The translations under genes were made by a program, and so were the position numbers. Below, one piece after another: positions 8,467 through 16,616 of a DNA stretch of 24,040 bases (position 1 is its first letter; every line of letters starts with the position of its first letter). The stretch comes from Baffinella frigidus (taxonomy: Eukaryota; Cryptophyceae; Cryptomonadales; Baffinellaceae), in contig MU646505.1 of NCBI GenBank assembly GCA_026770585.1, positions 238,584 to 262,623 of the forward strand. Direction: 5' to 3'. Below the pieces are notes generated by a model. The model made no database searches, was not told where the DNA came from, and worked only from the letters and a program-made list of their open reading frames with translations.

Positions 8467-8880
8467 AGCCCCGCCGCCCGCGCGCCGCCCCGCTGAGCCG
8501 CGCATCTGCCTCGCCGTGTATCTGCGCGCCCGGGGAGCCATCATATGTCTCGATCGGCCCGTCCCAAGCCACGCCGCTCCCGAAAACCTGCCGCATCCCA
8601 CCATCACAAGCCCGAGCCATTTCAGCTGATTCCGAGCAGCCCCGCCGCCCGCGCGCCTCTCCGCTGAGACGCTCTGCCTCGCCGTGTATCTGCGCGCCCG
8701 GGGAGCCATCATATGTCTCGATCGGCCCGTCCCAAGCCACGCCGCTCCCGAAAACCTGCCGCATCCCACCATCACAAGCCCGAGCCATTTCAGCTGATTC
8801 CGAGCAGCCCCGCCGCCCGCGCGCCTCTCCGCTGAGACGCTCTGCCTCGCCGTGTATCTGCGCGCCCGGGGAGCCATCAG
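8467..8880. repeat. 168-bp tandem repeat, about 2.5 copies
   Basis: Units at 8467-8637, 8638-8805 and a partial unit at 8806-8880. Copies two and three are nearly identical; the first has a few substitutions and three extra bases. Because 168 is divisible by three, a minus-strand frame stays open and encodes a 56-residue periodic peptide, but composition does not suggest a real protein. The near-identity suggests recent unequal exchange. Confidence 0.85.
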
Positions 8881-9295
8881 ATCTTATGGAGCTTCCTCTT
8901 CGGGGCGGCGTTCTTCAGACGTGCCAACCGCCTGGCGATGCAAACCAGATTCCCTGTTCCATCAGAGGCAGACTTCCATAAGGGAGCCCAGTCCCCCGAT
9001 GGTTCCCGCAGAGCACCCGTCGATGGCCTCTGCCTACTCCACACACAGTTGCCCCGGACTGGGCAAAAATATGTGGACCACTCTCCTTGCGGGCCACTTA
9101 CCACGCGAGGAGAGCAGAAAACCCCTCCACCACCGGAAAAACATTCAAAATGGAACATTCTGGGCCTCAACTTTCACTCGGCTGTCAACTTTTCACAATG
9201 GGTCGCAACCAAACCTCGGTCCGCTCCGACGGATGCCGAGATGTGGGGTCTCTGCGGGCGGGGCGAGAGGGAAACGGCGAGCAGGGTGGGGGGAT
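8881..9295. other. GC-rich stretch without a supported gene
   Basis: Several frames are open on both strands because stop codons are rare in this base composition. None shows a recognisable motif. I see no repeats here. Confidence 0.35.
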
Positions 9296-9766
9296 ATGAT
9301 CGGCGGCGTGACGTTGGTCGTCGTGCTGGGAGGGCTCGCTGTGGGGGAAGCGCTGGGCGGGTCGAGATTGTCGCCTCGCAGCGGACAGCACCGAGTCTTT
9401 TCGAAAATGGAGGGCCCCGCCACGCGGGGGTCCCACTTCCTCCGGCTCCGAGGCGGAGGAGGGGGCGGGGGAGGGGGCGTTGATTCGACACTTGCAACGA
9501 ACGGGCCCAGCGGGGTGTGGGACGGGTTCAAGCGCATCGGGGGGGCGGGGCTCGGCGAGGGGGTAGGCGACCTGAGTTGTACTCTCGCGGATGTGTGGGG
9601 GCAGGCTGGCTCCGCTCGGCGGACGCAGCCAGATCTTCGCCTCGCTGTGCGTTGCGAGGGGTTGCCGCATGACGCGGTGGTGAGTTCCATTCCGCCACGC
9701 TCCCTCCCTTCCTGTCCCTCAGCGCCCAGCGGCAAAACGGGAATCCTCGGCAGGATCCTGAACTAG
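9296..9766 (+). CDS. Possible secreted or targeted protein with signal peptide, RLRGG and poly-glycine
   Basis: Not recognised. Reading from the ATG at 9296, the frame begins MIGGVTLVVVLGGLAVGEAL, which has the hydrophobic core and small residues of a signal peptide. HFLRLRGG and a run of glycines follow about 50 residues later, then WDGFKRIGG and LSCTLADVWGQAG. The frame runs 156 residues to TAG at 9764. The high GC content keeps several frames open, and a different frame from 9591 appears better after about 9600, so this may be only a first exon. The glycine run comes from a GGAGGGGGCGGGG-type tract. Function is not deducible. Confidence 0.3.
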   Translation: MIGGVTLVVVLGGLAVGEALGGSRLSPRSGQHRVFSKMEGPATRGSHFLRLRGGGGGGGGGVDSTLATNGPSGVWDGFKRIGGAGLGEGVGDLSCTLADVWGQAGSARRTQPDLRLAVRCEGLPHDAVVSSIPPRSLPSCPSAPSGKTGILGRILN

Positions 9767-10416
9767 CAGAGCCTTCCTGCCTTGGCATGATCCCGCCGGG
9801 TGCTGCCCGGCAGCATTCGTGGGAAGAGACGCGTCAGGTTGGAGGTGTGCTGGCGGTGCGATCGAGGTGTTGTTCTGGGGAATGCGAAGAAGAATCGAGG
9901 AGGAGGCTGTGTTGTCACGCAAGGCTCGGTGCACAGGTGACCGCGACGGGGTGCTGCATGCCGGAAAGGCAGCCGGGATCGTGGGAGGATCCTCCAAGCC
10001 AGGTGTCACTCACATGTTCCACGCCGCCCTTACCACACCACACAGACCACCCCCTGTATTTTGAAAATCATGCGATTTTCAAACCAGGAAAGGCTGGGTG
10101 CTCCTTGTCGTCGCGAGCACTCTGCGAAGCATGCCAACGTGGCGCTGAGTGGGTCGCGTGGTGCAGGAGTGGACGATCCCGCTGGTTCGGGAAGACCCCC
10201 AACTGCCGTATTGGACCGGCGGTGCGTTCCGCTTCCCCCCCCCACTGACAACCTCGAAAGTTAGGGAAGAGGGGGTGAACCGCCTTTTCTGTTTTTTTTG
10301 TTTTTTTCCCGCGCCGCGCCCCCCCCCTCAGTGTGTCTTCAAAGGAGATGTCGATCGAAACTCCGGTCGAAACGTCGGTGAACAAGATGTATTTGTACCG
10401 AGCAATTCTTGCTTAG
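9591..10416 (+). CDS. Candidate multi-exon gene, incomplete model
   Basis: Not recognised. Exon-like pieces are 9591-9679, reading MCGGRLAPLGGRSQIFASL and VARGCRMTR and ending at a consensus donor GTG|GTGAGT in phase 2; 9723-9837, after a strong pyrimidine tract and CCCTCAG, in matching phase, reading AQRQNGNPRQDPELAEPS and ending CAG|GTTGGA; and a terminal piece 10332-10416 after CCCCCTCAG, reading SSKEMSIETPVETSVNKM then YLYRAILA and TAG. The connection between 9837 and 10332 is unresolved: the splice phases I can find do not meet. The 43-base first intron is short. The start may lie further upstream, possibly at 9296. Confidence 0.32.
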
Positions 10417-11312
10417 CTCCACGGAAATACATGGACCGATGTGCGAAGGCCACTGTGTGGGCAGCTCGGCTGTCCCACAGTTGCCTGAACCGCGTGCTTT
10501 CCAACCTCGACAGGATGCAGGCTTCCGCCAGGAAGCTTCTGCTTCAACTACAACATCGTCAACATCGTGGGGTGTGCATGCCCTTCCGCCGAGTGCTTGC
10601 GCTGAGCCACAAATGTCCAGGGCTTCTCCATTCTGTAATTGCCAACACGTTAGCCATTTGTTCTCAACGATACACCATATGGGGGACGTGGTGGACATCT
10701 GTGTCGCGTGCACAGGATCATCACGCGACAGAGTGGGTAGGATCCAACTCACGTGGCGGGACTCTTGCGGGAAAAGGAGGGAGCTCCCCGCGCTTGGGGG
10801 AGGGACTCACCCCCCCCCCCCGCGTGTGCGGCAGGGCCGGCGAGACCGAAGCGGGGGGGGCAGAGCTCGCGTCGACGCGCACTCTCGTCGTAAGGCAGGA
10901 ACCGTCAAAGCAGGTTGGGAGCCTTCCTCTGTCTCAGTCACTGTCGACTCCTCGTTGAATGTATTTATATCAGGGCCGCGTGCAAACGCTCGTACAAAGA
11001 GCATCTACATGTGTTTGATAAGGAGCGCAGATCAAGTGAGCCAGAGCTAGTAGGTCAGACCCGGATTTTGCGGGGGAACCGACTGCTTTCAGAACACCTT
11101 GCTGCTCTACTGGGGATGGGGTTGAGGCCACGATGCTCTAGAGATGCAGCTGTGCCAAGCCTGAAACACACCAAGCACCCGTGCGCAACACGGGTTTCTA
11201 AATGCATCCGGCTTTCACATGCGTTTTATAGGTGCAGGGCTAGGGACGGGGTTTAAAGGCGCTGCGCGAAGGTGGTTGAGTTGAGTAGCAGCCCAACCGA
11301 GGCTGTGTGCGG
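10417..11312. other. Stretch with competing open frames, no supported gene
   Basis: Two + strand frames and one minus-strand frame (10339-10752) are open together between about 10409 and 10760. The minus frame contains protein-like DVDDVVVEAEASW, but I cannot choose between them. From about 10760 there are C and G homopolymer runs and nothing coding that I can support. The promoter of the downstream phosphatase gene would lie in the right half. Confidence 0.35.
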
Positions 11313-11577
11313 GAAAGCAGGTTGGATGCTGACAGCAAGCAGGAAAGCAGGTTCAGTGCTCAAGGTAGGCGGGAAAGCAGGTTGCTTTCTGATGGTAAGC
11401 AGGAAAGGAACGTGCGTGCTCAAGGGAAACAGGGAAGGAGGTTAGGTGCTGAAGGGAAGCGGAAAAGGAGCTTGATTGCCGAAGGCAAGCAGGAAAGGTT
11501 GAGTGTTGAAGGGACGTGGGAAAGGAGGTTGAGTGCCGAAGGGACGCGGGAAACGAGGTTGGGTGGTGACGGCAAGG
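11313..11577 (+). repeat. 30-bp minisatellite, about nine units, possibly coding
   Basis: Units of about 30 bases such as GGTTGAGTGCCGAAGGGACG followed by CGGGAAACGA. Because 30 is a multiple of three, the frame stays open and would encode a ten-residue repeat of the form (A/S)EGKxERRLx joined in frame to the phosphatase start. CTGTCCGCAG just before 11589 is a good splice acceptor, so the array may instead be in an upstream intron or the 5' UTR. Confidence 0.75.
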
Positions 11578-11594
11578 CCTGTCCGCAGGCAGTG

Positions 11595-14500
11595 ATGCTG
11601 GCAACAGACCTCGACGGGACTCTCTTGGGGGACGATGACGGAATCAGGGTATGCCCCTCCTGTGACTGCCATTCGTTTGCCTTCGCGTGTACCTCTGTTG
11701 GGGTTCAGTGAAGGGCCAGCGAGACCAGACCATCCCGAGCGAATCCCCTGGGGAAACGAACGGACGGGGGCAGCATGCCTTTGCTCTGCTCTCGCCGTCG
11801 GGAACGCACATAGGCCAGGCGGCGCTGACCTGCGCTTTACGTTCCACATGGAAGGTTCCGCTGCAAAGGCTGACTCTGACTCTGCGGCTGTGGACATGCA
11901 GGACTTTTTCACGTTGTGGAATGCTGAGTACAAGTCCAAGGGTTCTGCGCTGGTCTACAATACGGTACACCTCGTGCCACAGCAAAATGAGGGTTTAGAG
12001 GTTAGGAGTTAAGGTTTAGGGTTTAGGATTCAGGGTTTAGGGTTTAGGTTAATACGGTACAACTCGTGCCACATCAAACTGTCTCGAAAGGATGATTATT
12101 GCAAGGTTGTGATAACAGCATAGAAACAGGCGAAATGGTTGCGGACCTCCCTAGGTGGGAAAGGCAGCCTTGCGATCTTCGGAGATGGCAAGGGAGGGCA
12201 GGCAAGCTGCCCGCCGGCATGCTAGGGCTGCCTTTCCATGCTAGGGCTGTCTTTCCATGCTATGGCTGCCTTTCCATGCTAAGGCTGCCTTTCTTCGTGG
12301 GTCGCGCGGTTGACAGACCAAGGGCTCTTGGCTCGCCCTGACACGAAATTGTTTCTGCGTTGGAACAGGGGCGGCCATTCGACTCAGCGATGCGGCTGAT
12401 ATCGTCTGGCAAGATCGAGCAGCCGGACGCGCTTGTCTGCTCCGAAGGCACTGAGGTCCGCCCTTCCTACTGCCGATCTCTGTGGAGGCAGGTTGTGTAC
12501 TCAACATCCGAACAGATGGGCGCCGCGCGTAGAATCTATGAGGTGGCGCGATGAAATTGAGGTGTGTGAGAATGGCGGTGTGCCCCCCTCCCGGTAGATA
12601 TGCTGGTTCGACGTGCCTATTAATGTATTATACACCCCTTTCCTGGTGCAAAACTGACTATACAAGTGCACGTACACCCCTTTCCCGCTACATCCCGGAT
12701 CCCCCGTGAGATCTACTGGTGCAAACCGGTGGGGAACGGGTGTTATCTTGAGGGCGAGATTCGCTATCTTAGCCGCGACATAGCGTTACCATCGCACAAA
12801 ATCCACCCCTAAGATAGCAAAAAGGCCAATTAAATTAAGCATGTTGAGATATCTGACCCCCCCCTGGATGGCAGATCTTCTGGTTCGACGCAGCGGGGAA
12901 CCCCGTGAAGGATCTCGAGTGGCGCGACAAGCTCAACTCGCGCTGGAAATGGGGGGCGCTCAAGGCCGCTGTCGAAGGCGCCATTTTGCCGTTTGAGGCA
13001 AACATCGAGAAGAAGTTCTTCCTTGCTGACGGTGCAATGCCCCCCCCCACCCCCACCCCACTCGTGTATGCGTGTTGGGCATTTCCCTCTCGAAAACAAC
13101 ACGTTGGGTGTGAGGACCCCCCCGCACACCAACACGGACCGAACGCCAGGCAGTGAAGCGAACCGGCTGGGTTGACACGGCAATGTCATGCAGCAAAACG
13201 GTGTTTGGTGCAACGTCACGCAGAGACGCAGTGTGGCAAAGAAACACGGGTGGGGTGCATCGACCCAGCGTGACGCACCGTGGCGGCCCACGCACGCGGC
13301 GTGCTAAGGTTCAGGGGCATCGCCCGATGGGAAGGGTCAAATGTTTAAAATGCCCCCAAATATGCAGACGGCGGGCAGCCGATGATCGTGCTCGGATTGA
13401 CAAGCCAGAACGCGACCGCGGCGATGGTTGCCGCGATGGAGGCCGACGTGCGCACCAAGCTCGGTCTGCAGTATGACATCATCCAGAGTCAGTCGGGCTC
13501 CAGCTGGTGCGCAAGTCTTATCCGGGAAAACCTCATTTCCTTTCATTTCCTGGCAATGAAAATTACTACACAATTCGTTCTTACCAGTATCATTGAAGCA
13601 TTTTAGTAGTAATTTTCGTTGCCAGGTGTTGAAAGAAAAATCATTTCCCCCGGATGATGCCCCGCCATAACACCATGTGGGGAGTGTCGGACACACCTTC
13701 CCAGGACACGACAGCGTGTTGGGCACACCGGGATGTGGGCGGCTGGGTTCGGGGTTTGGGGTTTAGGGTTGATCGGTGCTCACGCGGTGCTCACCAGCGT
13801 GCGAGAGGAGCTCCCCGAGAGCCTCCTGGCCAAACGCGCATTGTGCCTCGTGTTTCACACGCAGAGAGGCTTGGCGCAACCCTCCCCGCCCAAGGCGCGG
13901 GGGCTCCCTGCCTGCACACGCCCATCTCAAGCCATAGTCAATTACTTACCCCCTGGTTGATGTTTCAGGTATGTGCTGCTGGTGCCGAGTGGGGCGGGCA
14001 AGGGGTCGGCGGCGCTGCACTGTGCTGTGCGCCTTGGCTTCCCGCCCGAACGACTCATGGTGCGATCTTCTTCTTCTTCTTTGTCTTCTTTTTTTCCCCC
14101 TCCTTCTTTGTCTTCTTCGTCGTCGTCTCCCTCTTCTTCCTTATTATTCTCAAGCCTGGAGATGAGTGATCCAAAAGTCTGTGCACCCTCAGACGGGCTG
14201 CGTCGGTACAAGGGCAGCCCTCAAAGGTGCATCGTGCGATCTCGCTGAGGAATTCCAAGCCGCGCACGACAGTTCACCAGACCGGGCAGGGTGTGTACCG
14301 GGGAAAGCTGGAAAGAGTCAAGACGTGGGCGCAGTCTCGTGAAACCCGCCGCATCAGTTGAAGTCAGATGTGACGTTGGGTAGAGACTGAAAACTGGATG
14401 GACGGAGAGGAAGACGCGCGGCTGGCCACATTCGCGACAATGCATGTCAAGTCAGGGGGCGCACGCGCGAGTTTTGTGGCTTTTCTTTCTTCATTACCCC

Positions 14501-15251
14501 CGAGCCTCAAGTTGAGTGGTGCAATAGTCCACGCCAGCAATTAGGGCCATTCCTGGGCGCAATAATGTTCATTGCTACCAGGAAATAATTTTAAAAGGAG
14601 GGAGTCTTAACCTTAAAATGAGATGTATGACCTGGCGTGGATCAAATGAGATGTATGACCTAGCGTGGATCGCACAACAGGTCTCCGGGGACGGCGAAAA
14701 CGATCTCCCGCTGTTCGAGGCGACCGCTGTCGGGGCCAAGGGGCTGTTGGTCGCCAACGCCTGCGAGGTACTGCCTCAAACAATTCTCCTCTCCGAACTG
14801 CAAACGCTCGCCTTGCAAATCCTGCCTTGTGTGCCTAATGTAATCTATCTCGCCTCCTGCGGGCGCTCCAGCCCCCCCCCCCGTGGCACTCTCACCTGCT
14901 TGGAGCTTTGCCTGGGGCGCCTCCTCGGCGGGTTGGCCACTCACCGTCCTCGTACCAATCCCGCACGGTGTGGTCACCACCCGAACGAAACCCTCTCCCT
15001 TCCCACAGGGGCTGCGCAAGGCGTTTGGCGCAGGGTCGGGGCCAGGATCAGCCAACGTGATAGCCGCGGCACGGAACCATGCGTACGGGATCATTGACGG
15101 CCTCTGCCACCATTTCGCCCAGATGGGGTGCGCACCCCGCAGAGCCCGCAAGAGAATCCACATAGGAGATTCACCCGAAATCCAAGTCCTCTCAGCCCTG
15201 CGATCCCTGCTATCACTGCGAGGCCTCCGAGCCCTGGGGCCTCGCGTGTAG
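11595..15251 (+). CDS. Sucrose-6-phosphate phosphatase-like HAD enzyme, eight exons
   Basis: S6PP-family HAD enzymes remove phosphate from sucrose-6-phosphate, the last step of sucrose synthesis. Proposed exons are 11595-11648, 11902-11964, 12369-12455, 12875-13031, 13368-13506, 13969-14059, 14681-14767 and 15009-15251, with all phases consistent (306 residues). HAD motifs are present: DLDGT (5-9) with nucleophile and acid aspartates; LVYNT|GR (35-41), split exactly by intron 2; SGAGKG with the motif III lysine (about 178); and SGDGENDLPLF (199-209). EGTE|IFWFDAAG matches the family's VGTEIxW; the alternative donor at 12491 would insert PSYCRSLWRQ. A split tryptophan codon is restored across the 13506/13969 junction. 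The last 40 residues read like intron or UTR, so the true end may be near MG at about 15127. If the 30-bp array is coding, the start moves upstream. Another sugar-phosphate substrate is possible. Confidence 0.77.
11959..12078 (+). repeat. Telomere-like insert bracketed by a 28-bp direct repeat
   Basis: AATACGGTACACCTCGTGCC at 11959-11986 recurs at 12051-12078 with two changes over 28 bases. Between them lie 64 bases of GGTTTAGGG-like repeats. The first copy contains the splice donor ACG|GTACAC of phosphatase exon 2; the second copy repeats that donor (ACG|GTACAA) inside the intron. Confidence 0.8.
12218..12293 (+). repeat. 19-bp tandem repeat, four units
   Basis: Unit CATGCTAGGGCTGCCTTTC with one or two changes per copy, inside intron 2 of the phosphatase gene. 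Confidence 0.8.
13522..13653. repeat. 132-bp foldback element in a phosphatase intron
   Basis: The outer ends CCGGGAAAA and TTCCCCCGG pair imperfectly, and the core CCTGGCAATGAAAATTACTA pairs with its reverse complement ending at 13626 (one mismatch in 21). The element starts only 15 bases after the splice donor of the preceding exon. No internal coding capacity. Confidence 0.7.
13741..13772 (+). repeat. Short telomere-like tract
   Basis: GGGTTCGGGGTTTGGGGTTT followed by AGGGTT, in the intron between phosphatase exons 5 and 6. Confidence 0.6.
14068..14150 (+). repeat. CTT/CTTCTT-rich pyrimidine tract
   Basis: Irregular TTC/TTG triplets with T runs, starting about ten bases after the donor of phosphatase exon 6. 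Frames across it are meaningless polyserine or polyglutamate artefacts. Confidence 0.75.
14616..14671 (+). repeat. 28-bp tandem duplication before an acceptor
   Basis: AAATGAGATGTATGACCTGG and eight further bases are repeated once with a single change, ending about ten bases upstream of the CACAACAG acceptor of phosphatase exon 7. Confidence 0.85.
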
Positions 15252-15317
15252 TGGCCCGGAATTGAGGGAGTTGACGATTATGTACCCCTCTACCTCCGCG
15301 TATAACGCCGCTCATCC

Positions 15318-15550
15318 CCAAGCCCTAAAGCCTAAAGCCTAAACGCTAAACACTTAAGACTAAACACTAAACACTAAACACTAATACCCAAAGCCTGAAC
15401 CTTGGACCCTAGGCCCAAACCCCCACACCCTGAACCCTGAACCCGAGGCCCTAACTTCCAAACCCAAAACCCCAACCCCTAAAATCCCAACACCCTAAAC
15501 CCAGAACCCAGAACCCCAAAATGCAAACCCCAGGCCCTAACCCCCAAACG
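15318..15550 (-). repeat. Telomere-like repeat tract (C strand)
   Basis: Degenerate CCTAAAG/CACTAAA/CCCTAAA/CCCAAAC words shortly after the phosphatase stop. The orientation is opposite to the tract at 5690-6262. It drifts from CTAAA-type to CCCAAAACCC-type words along its length. Confidence 0.75.
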
Positions 15551-15786
15551 CTCCCGTGTTGTTAGGTACGACCACACGGAGGTCCTGGGGGAAACAGGAG
15601 AAGCCGGAGAGGTCACTGTCCTGGGAGCCCTTCTCCGATAGCCTGCTTGCGTTGGTGATAGGGCCACTTTCGTAGGGCCACTTTTGGAGGGGTCTCCTGC
15701 TTATGGGGAAAGTCTGCTTGCAATAAACGGGGGTTGACTTAATAAACTGATGATAACTGCACGCCGGGAGCCTCAGCATGCGGGCA

Positions 15787-15822
15787 ACCACTTTTGCACG
15801 AATGACCACTTTCGCACGAATG
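15787..15822 (+). repeat. 18-bp tandem duplication
   Basis: ACCACTTTTGCACGAATG followed directly by ACCACTTTCGCACGAATG. Confidence 0.85.
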
Positions 15823-15886
15823 TCAAGGGCCACTCATCGGGAAAGTGCTTGAGTACAGGGTATTTAGCATACGGCAATACACATCA

Positions 15887-15990
15887 TAGCTCTGCCTCAG
15901 TCGGGTTGACAGTTCGTTTTCACACCAGAAGTTAGTGGTAGAATCAACTTTCGGTCTCCTCATTTTGAGAACACCAGATAAATTCAGGAA
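15887..15990 (-). mobile_element. Diverged copy of a small TAGCTCTGCC MITE
   Basis: Begins TAGCTCTGCCTCAGTCGGGT, then TTTTCACACCA and GGTCTCCTCATTTTGAG, ending near AATTCAGG. The same blocks in the same order occur on the opposite strand at 18451-18541. The far terminal repeat is decayed in this copy. Confidence 0.65.
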
Positions 15991-16120
15991 TGCTACACGG
16001 TGGACAACGGACCTTTCATCAAAACCCAACTTGCCCTGAGGCAACCAATTTTAAAGCTTTTCTGGTGCAACTTTGGTCACGTTGCCCCCCAGAATCTGGG
16101 GTCAACGAAACCCTCGTAGC

Positions 16121-16172
16121 CAACCGTGTGGGCAAGGCGCAAGTGGTTGCCAAGGTGTGCATCTGCAACGCT
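16121..16172 (+). pseudogene. Partial duplicate of the PB1 exon
   Basis: GGCAAGGCGCAAGTGGTTGC and the following bases match PB1-gene exon 2 (about 16873-16903) almost exactly for some 30 bases, giving GKAQVVAKVC against GKAQLVAKVC. Matching stops afterwards and a stop codon follows at 16176, so this is an exon fragment, possibly left from a tandem duplication of the gene's 5' part. Confidence 0.6.
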
Positions 16173-16469
16173 TTCTGACTCCATCACGAGGAGAAACTCG
16201 GGCGGTGCTGGACCATGATTACCTACCCTGACAGTGGCTGCACCCTGCATTGTGCACGGGGGGGCATGCGATGTTTGAGCGCCTCAGTAAGGGGAACCCT
16301 GCCGATGAAAGACGGCCAAGAAGAAAACCGTCAACGTTGGGCATTATTTCGTTGCTTTTGCGGCCTACAGATGCAAAAGCACTCTGTTCAGGAAACGGCG
16401 AGAGGTGGCACCTCTCGGCGAGAGCTCTACTCGTCAGTGAGGGGAGGGTGCGCTGCTGACACCGTGCAC

Positions 16470-16612
16470 CTACACCTTAAACCCCAAACCCCAACCCTCA
16501 GCCCCCATCCCCCGACCCCCAACCCCCAACCAACAACCCCCAACCACCAACCCACAACGCCCAATCCCCAACCCCAAACCCCCAACCTCTAAACCCCAAG
16601 CCCGAAACGCTA
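16470..16612 (-). repeat. CCCCAACC-type degenerate repeat
   Basis: AACCCCAAACCCCAACC, CCCAACCACC and similar words, an extreme variant of the C-strand telomere-like repeats. It ends immediately before the acceptor GCTAGCAG of the next exon, so this repeat supplies the upstream part of that splice site. Confidence 0.7.
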
Positions 16613-16616
16613 GCAG

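Noticed and set aside
8431-8877. 148-residue minus-strand frame with a 56-residue internal repeat
   Set aside because: It is open only because the 168-bp DNA repeat is a multiple of three and GC-rich; no codon or motif support.
9193-9735. 180-residue minus-strand proline-rich frame
   Set aside because: Mirror of the GC-rich, glycine-coding plus strand; low-complexity proline run and no motif.
10149-10958. 269-residue plus frame
   Set aside because: Passes through homopolymer runs and a probable acceptor; a different frame gives a cleaner terminal exon at 10332-10416.
13942-14267. Lysine/glutamate-rich minus-strand frames
   Set aside because: Translation of the CTT-type intronic pyrimidine tract.
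16215-16592. 125-residue plus frame ending in proline/threonine repeats
   Set aside because: The tail is the CCCCAACC repeat; the head has no family resemblance and does not join the PB1 gene in a sensible frame.
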